Assembly: GCA_022846095.1 (NCBI GenBank)
Contig: AP025583.1
Location: 620,001-684,000 of the forward strand
Direction: 5' to 3'
DNA: 64,000 nucleotides
From: Oscillospiraceae bacterium
GTDB taxonomy: Bacteria > Bacillota > Clostridia > Oscillospirales > Oscillospiraceae
Shown: piece after piece, positions 36,503 through 44,098 of the stretch
Numbering within the stretch: position 1 is the stretch's first letter
How the letters are laid out: the number at the start of each line of letters is the position of its first letter
Position numbers and translations under genes: made by a program
The notes under the pieces: generated by a model
What the model saw: only the letters and a program-made list of their open reading frames with translations
The model's database searches: none
Told to the model about the DNA's origin: nothing

Positions 36503-36549
36503 TTGGAATTCCTCCTTCTTAATTTTGCTCATGGAGAGGGAACATCCCC
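36447..36549 (-). repeat. 103-bp perfect inverted repeat, right copy
   Basis: Exact reverse complement of 24276-24378, about 12.2 kb away. It covers the leader, ribosome binding site and signal-peptide codons of the minus-strand S-layer gene. The facing repeats could support inversion of the whole segment between them. Confidence 0.92.
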
Positions 36550-36616
36550 GCACAAAAAGCAGCAACCGCCTGGGCGGCAGGCGGATTACCGCCCCGGGTA
36601 GCCGTACAGGTACCCT

Positions 36617-36645
36617 TTGACGAATGACGGGTGTGGTGACAAAAT
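36617..36645 (+). promoter_or_regulatory. Probable promoter of the tyrosine recombinase
   Basis: TTGACG, 17-bp spacer, CAAAAT, 61 bp before the recombinase start. The -35 and following bases (TTGACGAA) match those of the plus-strand S-layer promoter. Confidence 0.6.
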
Positions 36646-36705
36646 AACAGAATATTCGACACGCCGCCCAGACATAAATATTCGCGGCGTGAGCAGGAGG
36701 AAGAG

Positions 36706-37848
36706 ATGGCAAGAAAGAGGATTCAAAAAAACCTGGCGTACGACGACCAAAAAAAGCTGTATTACGCCTATTTTGACCACGGCGCGGCCCCCGACGGCAG
36801 CAGGCTGCGGCGCACCAAGACCTATGCCGACCGGGAGGCGGCCGTTCTGGCACTGGCGCAGTTTGAGGCCGCCCGCCTGTCCGGGGCGCTGCCCGTCCCC
36901 AGCCGTATGACCGTCCGGGATTGGCTGGACTACTGGCTGGAGGACGTCATCCGCCCCAACCGGGCCTATACCACCTACTACTGCTACTGGAGCATGGTGA
37001 AGAACCACATCGGCCCCGGCCTGGGGGGGATCCGGCTCCAGGCGCTGATGCCCCACCAGATCCAGCAGTATTACACCCGCATGCTGCGGGAGGGCGGGCT
37101 CTCGCCCAACAGCGTGCACAAGCACCACATTCTGCTCCACACGGCGCTCAAGCTGGCCTATCAGCAGGGGGTGATTTCCGCAAACCCGGTGGACCGGGTG
37201 GAGCCCCCCAAGGAGCGCCCCGCCCGGCGTCTGTACTACAACCCCGCCCAGCTCAAGGCCCTCTTCCGGGCCGCCGAGGGCACCCATCTGGAGCTTATCG
37301 TCAAGCTGGCGGGCTACCTGGGCCTGCGCCGCAGCGAGATCTGCGGCCTGCGGTGGGAGCACGTGGATTTGGAGCGGGGGCTCGTGTCGGTGCGGCTGGC
37401 GCGGACCACGGCGGGGTACCGGGTGGTGGAGAAGGAGCCCAAGACCGACTCCTCCGCCCGGGTGCTGGGCATCGGGGGTCTGGAGGATCTGACCGCGCTG
37501 CTGCGCGAGACCCGCCGCCGCCAGGAGGAGCGCGCCCGGCAGGATGGGGGCTACTGCGACAGCGGCTTCGTGGTAACCTACGGCGACGGGCGGCCCTGGC
37601 ATCCCAACCAGGTGACACGGGAGTTCGGGGCCTTCATCCGCCGGGAGGGCCTGCCCCCCATCACGGTCCACGGTCTGCGCCACACCTTCGCCAGCGTGGC
37701 CAACAGCGCCCGGGTGCCCATGCTGGACATCGGCAAGGCCCTGGGGCACAAGGACGTGTCCATCACCGGGCGAATTTACACCCATATCTTCGACCAGACC
37801 TACAGCGAGGTGCTCAGCACCGTGGCGGCCTGCATCAGGGGCGCGTGA
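36706..37848 (+). CDS. Tyrosine site-specific recombinase (Tn916 Int-like)
   Basis: 380 residues. N-terminal arm-binding-like segment (1-60: KNLAYDDQKKLYYAYFDHG), SAM-like core-binding domain (about 67-160: TVRDWLDYWLEDVI), then the catalytic domain with the full active-site set: Arg208 (GLRRSEICGLRW), His322-x2-Arg325 (VHGLRHTFAS), His348 (LGHKD) and Tyr358 (GRIYTHIF). The start follows AGGAGGAAGAG. Such integrases normally sit with an excisionase and element genes; none are present. It lies only about 160 bp outside the right S-layer inverted repeat, so DNA inversion at the S-layer locus is a possible job. Confidence 0.9.
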   Translation: MARKRIQKNLAYDDQKKLYYAYFDHGAAPDGSRLRRTKTYADREAAVLALAQFEAARLSGALPVPSRMTVRDWLDYWLEDVIRPNRAYTTYYCYWSMVKNHIGPGLGGIRLQALMPHQIQQYYTRMLREGGLSPNSVHKHHILLHTALKLAYQQGVISANPVDRVEPPKERPARRLYYNPAQLKALFRAAEGTHLELIVKLAGYLGLRRSEICGLRWEHVDLERGLVSVRLARTTAGYRVVEKEPKTDSSARVLGIGGLEDLTALLRETRRRQEERARQDGGYCDSGFVVTYGDGRPWHPNQVTREFGAFIRREGLPPITVHGLRHTFASVANSARVPMLDIGKALGHKDVSITGRIYTHIFDQTYSEVLSTVAACIRGA

Positions 37849-37849
37849 A

Positions 37850-37870
37850 CGGGTAGCCGGGGGGTAGCCG
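37850..37870 (+). repeat. GGGTAGCCG direct repeats after the recombinase
   Basis: CGGGTAGCCG at 37850-37859 and GGGGTAGCCG at 37861-37870; another CGGGTAGCCG lies before the gene at 36595-36604. They could be recombinase binding or core sites, or chance in GC-rich DNA. Confidence 0.35.
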
Positions 37871-37881
37871 GAAAAAGGAAG

Positions 37882-37910
37882 GAGACAAGTGCGGGGAAAT
37901 GTGCTATAAT
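37882..37910 (+). promoter_or_regulatory. Promoter of secreted SLH-like gene
   Basis: GAGACA, 17-bp spacer, TATAAT, 40 bp upstream of the start codon. Confidence 0.6.
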
Positions 37911-37949
37911 GTCTGCGTAAATCCTTTTTTGCGTATGGAGGAACAAATT

Positions 37950-38897
37950 ATGAAAAAAAGAATTGCCGTACTGGCCCTTGCCGTGCTGTGTGTGGGGCTG
38001 CTGGCCCTGCCCGCCGCCGCGGCCGCCGAGTACCCCGCCTGGGCCGCCGGGGCCATGGAGCGCTGGGCCGACTGTGAGAAGCTGGACGGCGGAATTGCCG
38101 CCGCCCAGCCCATGACCTACGGCGGCGCCGTGGCCGTGCTGGACAAGGTCATCGCCGCCCAGGCGGCGCAGGACGCCGACCCCGCCGCCCCCCTCACCCG
38201 GCAGGACGCCGCGGTGCTGGTGGCCGGGCTGTTCGGCTTTGAGGGTGCCGGCGCGCCCGGTTACGAGGACGCCGCCGCCATCTCCCCCGAGGCGGTGGGT
38301 GCGGTGTACGCCCTGCAGCAGGCCGGCGTCATGCAGGGCAGCGGCGGCTTCTTCCGCCCGGCCGACGTGATTACTTACGCCGAGCTGGTGGTGCTGGCGG
38401 ACAACGCCCTGCGCGCCACCGACCTCATTACCGGCATGACCGCCCAGGCCCGCAGCGCCGAGGGCGTGCTGGCCGACGGGGCCGACAAGCACGTGAACGA
38501 CGGGAAGTTCACCGTGGGCGCTGTGACAAAGACGGAGGACGGCTACGCCGTGGAGCTCACCGGCACCGCGGCCCTGGTGGGCCAGAAGGCCGACGAGGTG
38601 GCCGCCGGCCAGCCCCAGTGGGACGGCAAGTGGATGGGCCTGTGCCTGTCCTTCCGCGGCCTGGTGCAGGCGGACGCGCTGCAGTACAGCCGGGACGGGG
38701 AGAGCTGGACCGGCGTGGACCGCGCCGAGGCGCTGGTCCCGGCCATCCGGGTGAACAGCGTGATGGTCTACGTCAACGGGGCCGAGAAGCCCGAGGCCGA
38801 CGGCAAGGAGATCGAAAAGACCTCCACCGTCTATTTCCGCCAGGGGGACGAGGGCAAGCCCTTTACCGTGACCTTCCACTACACCCCCGCCAAATAG
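37950..38897 (+). CDS. Secreted protein with degenerate SLH-like repeats
   Basis: 315 residues. The ATG at 37950 follows TATGGAGGAACAAATT. A signal peptide (KKRIAVLALAVLCVGLLALP, cleavage near AAAAA-EYP) precedes three degenerate SLH-like segments (about 25-165: AAQPMTYGGAVAVLDKVI, LTRQDAAVLVAGLFGFEGA, GVMQGSGGFFRPADVITYAELVVLADN). The last 130 residues form an unrecognised beta-rich domain (KFTVGAVTKTEDGYAVELTG, MGLCLSFRGLVQAD). It is monocistronic, between promoter and terminator, probably wall-associated. Confidence 0.75.
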   Translation: MKKRIAVLALAVLCVGLLALPAAAAAEYPAWAAGAMERWADCEKLDGGIAAAQPMTYGGAVAVLDKVIAAQAAQDADPAAPLTRQDAAVLVAGLFGFEGAGAPGYEDAAAISPEAVGAVYALQQAGVMQGSGGFFRPADVITYAELVVLADNALRATDLITGMTAQARSAEGVLADGADKHVNDGKFTVGAVTKTEDGYAVELTGTAALVGQKADEVAAGQPQWDGKWMGLCLSFRGLVQADALQYSRDGESWTGVDRAEALVPAIRVNSVMVYVNGAEKPEADGKEIEKTSTVYFRQGDEGKPFTVTFHYTPAK

Positions 38898-38906
38898 GAA
38901 CCGCAG

Positions 38907-38941
38907 GGAAACCCCGGCCGCTGGGCCGGGGTTTCCTTTTT
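38907..38941 (+). terminator. Terminator of SLH-like gene
   Basis: Perfect 13-bp stem GGAAACCCCGGCC, loop GCTG, then TTTTT. Confidence 0.9.
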
Positions 38942-38994
38942 GCGCGCGTCTGTGGTATACTATATACGACTTTTTGAAAAAACGAGGAGCGCTT

Positions 38995-40776
38995 ATGCTG
39001 TTATCTGCCGAGGAAATTTCCAAGAGCTACGGTACCCGGACGCTGCTGGACCGGGTGTCCCTCTATCTGGACCGGGGGGAGAAGCTGGCCGTGGTGGGGG
39101 TGAACGGGACGGGAAAAACCACCCTGCTGCGGCTGCTGGCCGGGGCGGAGGAGCCGGATTCCGGCCGGGTGTCCCGGGACCCCAACGTGCGCCTGGAGTA
39201 CTTGCCCCAGAACCCGGCCTTCCAGGGGGAGAACACGGTGCTGGAGCAGGTCTTCGAGGGCCTGTCCGGCGAGGCCAGGGCATTGGCGGAGTACGAGGCC
39301 AAGACCATCCTGACCAGGCTGGGGATCACGGACTTTGACCGGCGGGTGGGCGCCCTGTCCGGAGGCCAGCGCAAACGGGTGGCCCTGGCCTCCGCCCTGG
39401 TGCACGAGAGCGACGTGCTCATCCTGGACGAGCCCACCAACCACCTGGACAGCGGCATGGTGAGCTGGCTGGAGGACTTTTTGCAGAAATTCCGGGGGGC
39501 CCTGGTGATGGTGACCCACGACCGCTATTTTCTGGACCGGGTGGCCGGGCGGATCGCGGAGGTGGAGGGGGGAAACCTCTACTTTTACGAGGGGAGCTAC
39601 CGCCGTTACCTGGAGCAGAAGGCCCAGCGGGAGGCCCGGGAGCAGGCCGGGGAGCGCAAACGCCAGGCCCTGCTGCGCCGGGAGTACCAGTGGGTGATGC
39701 AGGGCCCCACCGCCCGGGGCACCAAGAGCCGGGAGCGGCTGGAGCGCTACGAGGCGCTGAAGGACCGGACCGGCCCGGCGGAGCCGTCCAATCTGGAGCT
39801 GAACGCCCTGTCCAGCCGCCTGGGAAAAAAGACGATTACCCTCCACGGGGTGGGCAAGGCCTTCGGGGGGCGGACGGTGCTGCGGGATTTCGACCTGAGC
39901 CTGCTGCGCGACGACCGCATCGGCGTGGTGGGCAGCAACGGCAGCGGCAAGTCCACCCTTTTGAACCTGATCGCCGGGCGGCTGGCCCCCGACGCCGGAA
40001 CGGTGGAAGTGGGGGAGACCGTGCGCATCGGCTACTTCTGTCAGGAGAACCCGCCCATGGACGGGGACGTGCGGGTCATCGACTACGTGAAGGCGATCGG
40101 CAACAACATCGAGACGGCGGAGGGCACCCTCACCGCCTCCCAGCTGCTGGAGCAGTTCCTCTTCCCCAAGGAGGAGCAGTGGAGCCCGGTGTCCAAGCTC
40201 TCCGGCGGGGAGAAACGGCGGCTGTTTTTACTCTCTGTATTGGCCGCGGCCCCCAACGTGCTGCTGCTGGACGAGCCCACCAACGATCTGGACATCCAGA
40301 CCCTCACCATCCTGGAGGACTATCTGGAGACCTTCCCCGGCGCGGTGGTGGCCGTCTCCCACGACCGCTACTTCCTGGACAAGACCGCCCGGCGCATTTT
40401 CTGCGTGGAGGGGGACGGCCGGGTATCCGAATACGTGGGCGGGTATACCGCGTACCGGGAGGCGCGCCGTGGGGAGCAGGCGCCGGAGCCGGCGGCCAAG
40501 CCGGCCAAGGCCACCCAGGAGCGGCCCGCCGGGCCCAAGAAGCTGAAATTCAGCTACAAGGAGCAGCGGGAGTACGAGAGCATTGACGGCGAAATCGCGC
40601 TGCTGGAGGGAGAAATCGCCGCGGTCAAGGGGGAGCAGGCCGAGAAGGCCAGCGACTACGTGGCCCTCCAGGCGCTCCAGGCCCGGCAGGAGGCACTGGA
40701 GGCCGCGCTGGAGGAGAAGATGGAGCGGTGGGTCTACCTCAACGACCTGGCCGAGCAGATCGAAAAGCAGGGATAA
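38995..40776 (+). CDS. ABC-F family ATPase, Uup-like
   Basis: 593 residues, soluble tandem-ABC protein that acts on ribosomes. ABC1: Walker A GVNGTGKTTLL, signature LSGGQRKRVALA, Walker B VLILDEPTNHLD. The inter-domain linker (about 220-265) is rich in Arg/Glu. ABC2: GSNGSGKSTLL, LSGGEKRRLFLL, VLLLDEPTNDLD. A C-terminal coiled coil (about 515-590: YKEQREYESIDGEIALLEGE) is typical of Uup rather than of antibiotic-resistance ABC-F proteins. The ATG at 38995 follows AACGAGGAGCGCTT; TATACT lies upstream as a probable -10. Confidence 0.92.
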   Translation: MLLSAEEISKSYGTRTLLDRVSLYLDRGEKLAVVGVNGTGKTTLLRLLAGAEEPDSGRVSRDPNVRLEYLPQNPAFQGENTVLEQVFEGLSGEARALAEYEAKTILTRLGITDFDRRVGALSGGQRKRVALASALVHESDVLILDEPTNHLDSGMVSWLEDFLQKFRGALVMVTHDRYFLDRVAGRIAEVEGGNLYFYEGSYRRYLEQKAQREAREQAGERKRQALLRREYQWVMQGPTARGTKSRERLERYEALKDRTGPAEPSNLELNALSSRLGKKTITLHGVGKAFGGRTVLRDFDLSLLRDDRIGVVGSNGSGKSTLLNLIAGRLAPDAGTVEVGETVRIGYFCQENPPMDGDVRVIDYVKAIGNNIETAEGTLTASQLLEQFLFPKEEQWSPVSKLSGGEKRRLFLLSVLAAAPNVLLLDEPTNDLDIQTLTILEDYLETFPGAVVAVSHDRYFLDKTARRIFCVEGDGRVSEYVGGYTAYREARRGEQAPEPAAKPAKATQERPAGPKKLKFSYKEQREYESIDGEIALLEGEIAAVKGEQAEKASDYVALQALQARQEALEAALEEKMERWVYLNDLAEQIEKQG

Positions 40777-40779
40777 CGG

Positions 40780-40816
40780 GAAAAAAGCGGCCCTCCCCGG
40801 ACAGGGGAGGGCCGCT
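40780..40816 (-). terminator. Hairpin terminator between convergent genes
   Basis: 13-bp stem AGCGGCCCTCCCC, loop 5 nt, flanked by AAAAAA on the left, which gives a U-tract for the minus-strand gene that ends at 40918. Confidence 0.75.
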
Positions 40817-40846
40817 CGCGTACACATGGGTAAGGTGGGGGGCCGC

Positions 40847-40874
40847 GGGCCGATGTGGGCATCGGCCCCTACGG
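40847..40874 (+). repeat. Dispersed palindromic repeat (GGGCCGAT...ATCGGCCC)
   Basis: 28 bases, identical to 53167-53194. It contains the inner palindrome GGGCCGATG/CATCGGCCC and the tail CTACGG. Confidence 0.8.
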
Positions 40875-40917
40875 ATGGAGGGTGACGGGGCAGCGCCGGG
40901 CCTCCCCGCTTCTCCGT

Positions 40918-42240
40918 CTACGGCAGCAGCAGCGGCCCGACGACGGGGCGGGGCAGGGTGGTGGCCGGGACCTGCGCCTCGGGCGGCTGGACGGGGAGGC
41001 TGGGCACGGGCGTGGGGGTTGGCGTTGGTGTAGGTGTCGGCGCGGGGGCGGCGGCCTGGCCGTAACGGGCCTGGTAGATGGCCCGGAGGGCCGGGCTGTC
41101 CGCCAGGAACTGGTAGCGGAAGTGGACCTCGCCGATGATCTCTGGAATGGTGTCGTTCAGCGCCAGCTGGTTTTCGATGGCGGTGGTGCCGTACCAGGCG
41201 TTGTCGGGGTTTTTGTTCCCCGCCATATAGTCCGCCATGCCGATGTACAGGTCCACGCCGGTGCCCCGCACCGTGCCCGCCCACCACTGGGCCAGGGCCT
41301 TGTAGTCGGTTTTGGCGTGTCCGATGGGCCAGTAGAGCTGGGGGCAGATGTAGTCCACCCAGCCCTCCCGCACCCACCTGCGGGTGTCGGCGTAGGCCTG
41401 GAAATAGGTCTCGTATCCGCCGGAGGTGTTGGAGCCGCCGGAGAGGTTGGCGGCATCCGCCCACACCCCGGCCGGGCTCACGCCGAAGCGCAGGGAAGGG
41501 TCCAGGGCGTGCAGCCGGGCGTCCAGGTCCCGGATCAGCTGGTTGACGTTGTCCCGCCGCCAGTCGGCCAGGGAGGAGAAGGCGGAGCCGTACTGGGCGT
41601 AGGCCGCGGCGTCGTTAAAGCCGGAGCCGGGGTAGAAGTAGTCGTCCAGATGGACGCCGTCCAGGTCGTAATTGCGCACCAGCTCCTCCGCGCCCTGGAT
41701 CACCAGCTCCCGCACCTGGGGCAGGCCGGGATTCAGGTAGAAGTTCTTATCGAACTCCACCACCCAGTCCGGGTGGAGCTTGGCGGGGGAGGAGGGGGAC
41801 AGGGCGTCGAACTCCGTCTGCCCGCCCTTGGTCACCCGGAAGGGGTTGACCCAGGCGTGGAGCTCCAGGCCCAGGGCGTGGGCGCGCTCCACCCAGTAGG
41901 CCAGGGGGTCGAAGCCGCCCTGTGGGGCGGCGTTCTGGTCCCCCGTGAGGTAGCGGCTCCACGGGAACAGGGTGGAGGGGTAAAATGCGTCACAGGAGGG
42001 GCGCACCTGGAGGATGACCGCGTTCATCCCCATGTCCGCGCTGTTTTGGAGGATGGCGTCGGCCTGGGCGCGGAGGGCCTGGGCGTCGGTGGTGCCCTTG
42101 GCCGGGTAGTCCAGGTTATAGACGGTGGCCACCCAAACGGCCCGGAAGCCGATGGCCTGGCCGCCGCCGGCGGCCAGGGACGGGAGGAGGAGCAGGGCGG
42201 CGGCGAGCAGCAGGGCGTACAGGCGCTTGGCAGGTTTCAT
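40918..42240 (-). CDS. GHL10-family secreted glycosyl hydrolase-like protein
   Basis: 440 residues. A signal peptide (KRLYALLLAAALLLLPSLA) leads into a GHL10/DUF187 TIM barrel (about 27-385): RAVWVATVYNLDYP at the start, MNAVILQVRPSCDAFY, LELHAWVNPFRV, the Asp pair in LDGVHLDDYFYPG, FGVSPAGVWAD, DYICPQLYWPIG. The C-terminus is an unusual (PT)n linker followed by a Pro/Leu tail. The start at 42240 is preceded by GGAGAATCGCC. The family is found in surface proteins thought to act on peptidoglycan or other glycans; the substrate is not established. Confidence 0.85.
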   Translation of the reverse strand: MKPAKRLYALLLAAALLLLPSLAAGGGQAIGFRAVWVATVYNLDYPAKGTTDAQALRAQADAILQNSADMGMNAVILQVRPSCDAFYPSTLFPWSRYLTGDQNAAPQGGFDPLAYWVERAHALGLELHAWVNPFRVTKGGQTEFDALSPSSPAKLHPDWVVEFDKNFYLNPGLPQVRELVIQGAEELVRNYDLDGVHLDDYFYPGSGFNDAAAYAQYGSAFSSLADWRRDNVNQLIRDLDARLHALDPSLRFGVSPAGVWADAANLSGGSNTSGGYETYFQAYADTRRWVREGWVDYICPQLYWPIGHAKTDYKALAQWWAGTVRGTGVDLYIGMADYMAGNKNPDNAWYGTTAIENQLALNDTIPEIIGEVHFRYQFLADSPALRAIYQARYGQAAAPAPTPTPTPTPTPVPSLPVQPPEAQVPATTLPRPVVGPLLLP

Positions 42241-42329
42241 GGCGATTCTCCAGTCGTAGGCAGGATACGACATTATAGCACAAAAACAGGGTCCGGGCCA
42301 ATACGGCCCGGACCAATTTCTCAGAGAAT

Positions 42330-42671
42330 TTATTGCTTGACCGCCTCCTTCGCCCGGCGCAGCAGATGGCCGGCCACCAGGCCGATAAAGTCCATGGGCT
42401 TGGGCGCGCGGTCCAGCGGGTAGGTGGCCAGCTCCTCCAGATAGGAGCGGTTGCGGTGCCAGCACACCTGAATGGCCGTGCGCATGTCCCGCTCCACGCA
42501 GCTCCAGGTGGTCTCAAAGGCGCGCGCCACGTCGGGGTAGAGGCGCTTGGTGGCCAGGAAGAGGTAGTCCTCGTTTTCCATCACCATCGAGATCGCCAGG
42601 GCCAGGTATCGGTACCCACGGTACCGCGCACCGATGCCCAGCCGCGTGAGTACGGCATAAATGTCCGCCAT
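42330..42671 (-). CDS. Stand-alone Spo0A C-terminal (effector) domain protein
   Basis: 113 residues that align along their whole length with the DNA-binding domain of Spo0A: GYRYLALAISMVMENEDYLF, the LYPDVARAFETTWSCVERDMRTAIQVCW recognition region, and PKPMDFIGLVAGHLL at the end. There is no receiver domain, so it cannot be phospho-regulated in the usual way. The ATG at 42671 is 8 bp after AAAGGG; ATG at 42677 is an alternative. The gap to the divergent DUF4317 gene contains five ACG boxes, four with an exact 10-bp period and resembling 0A boxes. It may compete with, or modulate, Spo0A-controlled sporulation genes; that role is inferred. Confidence 0.85.
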   Translation of the reverse strand: MADIYAVLTRLGIGARYRGYRYLALAISMVMENEDYLFLATKRLYPDVARAFETTWSCVERDMRTAIQVCWHRNRSYLEELATYPLDRAPKPMDFIGLVAGHLLRRAKEAVKQ

Positions 42672-42734
42672 ATTCATCACCCTTTCTCATGAGTAAGGTA
42701 ATGGTACGGCAAAATTCTGGGAAAAAGAAATAAT

Positions 42735-42783
42735 AGACGAATATAGACGGTGTTCGACGAAATAAAACGGTGGTTTTAGACGG
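42735..42783. promoter_or_regulatory. Tandem 0A-box-like operator
   Basis: ACG cores at 42737, 42747, 42757, 42767 (exactly 10 bp apart) and 42780. The minus strand reads TTCGTCGAA at the third box, one mismatch from the 0A consensus TGTCGAA; the others read TTCGTCTA, ACCGTCTA, ACCGTTTT and TCCGTCTA. Spo0A effector domains bind head-to-tail to boxes spaced this way. The third box would overlap a weak -35 (GTCGAA, 17 bp, TATTAT) of the minus-strand Spo0A-domain gene. Confidence 0.6.
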
Positions 42784-42852
42784 AATATTGCAAAAAATAA
42801 GTTAAAAACCCGTTTTCAGCGGTTCGGCGGGAAGTTTTGTGCCGGCGCAAAA

Positions 42853-42881
42853 TGGACATTCCGCGGCGCGGGTGATATGAT
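42853..42881 (+). promoter_or_regulatory. Promoter of DUF4317 gene
   Basis: TGGACA, 17-bp spacer, TATGAT, 37 bp upstream of the start codon. Confidence 0.7.
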
Positions 42882-42917
42882 AAAGCTGCGTTTACTATTT
42901 ACGAGAGGAAAATGACC

Positions 42918-44051
42918 ATGAACGAAAAGGAAATCGCGGAGCTTCGCCGCCGTTTTCGGAGCGATAAGAGCAACATCACCCGGGTGCGCGGCTGCTATGT
43001 CAACGAGAACCGGGAGATCGTCTCCCAGGTGGACCAGTCCCTGGGCCTGATGACCCAGGAGGAGGGGGAACGGCTGCTGGCCATCCTCCGGCGGACCCTG
43101 TCGGGGGGCCTGGGGAAGAACCTCATCGACATTACCTTTTCCACCCGGCAGGTGGTGGAGGGGGAGGAGCACAAGCTGCTCATGGCCCTGCGGGGCTCCG
43201 GGCTGAAGGACGAGGAGGCCGTGCAGGCCTTTTTCCGCAAGGTCATCGACCACCTGAGCCTGGAGGGCAACTACCTGATCCTGCTCACCCACGACACCTA
43301 CGATGTGCCCTACCGCTCGGCGGACGGGGAGAAGCAGGCCGACGCCTCGTCGGAGGCCTTCTCCTACATCCTGTGCAGCATCTGCCCCGTGAAGCAGACC
43401 AAGCCCGCGCTGAGCTACTACGTGCGGGAGAACCAGTTCGGCACCCTGAGCCCGGATTGGGTGGTCTCGCCCCCCGAGCTGGGATTCCTGTTCCCCGCCT
43501 TCGACGAGCGCAGCACCAACCTCTATAACGCCCTCTACTACAACCGGGATACGCAGGAGAACCACCGGGAGTTTACCGACGCGGTGTTTAGCAGCGAGAT
43601 CCCCATGCCCGCCGCCGCCCAGAAGGAGGCCTTCCAGTCCATCCTGGGGGACGCGCTGGCCGAGGCGTGCAGCTATGAGGTGGTTCAGGCGGTGCACGAG
43701 GAGCTGTGCGGCATCATCGAGGAGCATAAGGCAAACAAGGAGACCGAGCCGCTGGTGGTGAGCAAGCGCTCGGTCAAGCGGGTGCTCACCTCCTGCGGGG
43801 TGGAGGAGGCGCGTTTGGCCGCCTTCGAGGAGGAGTACGACGGCACCTTCGGGGCCGACGCGGAGATCTGCCCCCGGAACCTGGTGGACGTCAAGCAGAT
43901 GGAGGTGCGCACGCCCGACGTGACCATCCGCGTCAACCCCGAACGCAGCGACCTTATCGCAACCCGGATGATCAACGGCGCGCGGTACATACTCATACGG
44001 GCCGAGGAGGGCGTCGAGGTCAACGGCGTGAGCGTGCATATCACCGAATAA
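42918..44051 (+). CDS. DUF4317 domain protein
   Basis: 377 residues, cytosolic, matching the DUF4317 family over its full length (NEKEIAELRRRFRSDKSNITRVRGCYVN at the start, DTYDVPYRSADGE, SYILCSICPVKQTKP, and GARYILIRAEEGVEVNGV at the end). The family is restricted largely to Clostridia and has no known function. ATG at 42918 gives better spacing to GAGAGGAAAATGACC than the ATG at 42912. It is divergent from the Spo0A-domain gene, so shared control is plausible. Confidence 0.85.
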   Translation: MNEKEIAELRRRFRSDKSNITRVRGCYVNENREIVSQVDQSLGLMTQEEGERLLAILRRTLSGGLGKNLIDITFSTRQVVEGEEHKLLMALRGSGLKDEEAVQAFFRKVIDHLSLEGNYLILLTHDTYDVPYRSADGEKQADASSEAFSYILCSICPVKQTKPALSYYVRENQFGTLSPDWVVSPPELGFLFPAFDERSTNLYNALYYNRDTQENHREFTDAVFSSEIPMPAAAQKEAFQSILGDALAEACSYEVVQAVHEELCGIIEEHKANKETEPLVVSKRSVKRVLTSCGVEEARLAAFEEEYDGTFGADAEICPRNLVDVKQMEVRTPDVTIRVNPERSDLIATRMINGARYILIRAEEGVEVNGVSVHITE

Positions 44052-44057
44052 GAGAAG

Positions 44058-44089
44058 ACGGGGCGCCATCCCATGGGATGGCGCCCCGT
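44058..44089. terminator. Hairpin between convergent genes
   Basis: Perfect 15-bp stem ACGGGGCGCCATCCC around AT. No strong T-tract on either side. Confidence 0.6.
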
Positions 44090-44098
44090 GTTGCGCGG

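Noticed and set aside
31561-37848. Prophage or integrative element
   Set aside because: An integrase and one tail-fibre-like gene are present, but no capsid, terminase, replication, repressor or conjugation genes lie between them.
41010-41050. Microsatellite-like GTGGGGGTTGGCGTTGGTGT tract
   Set aside because: It is the coding sequence of the Pro-Thr linker in the GHL10-family protein, in frame and intact.
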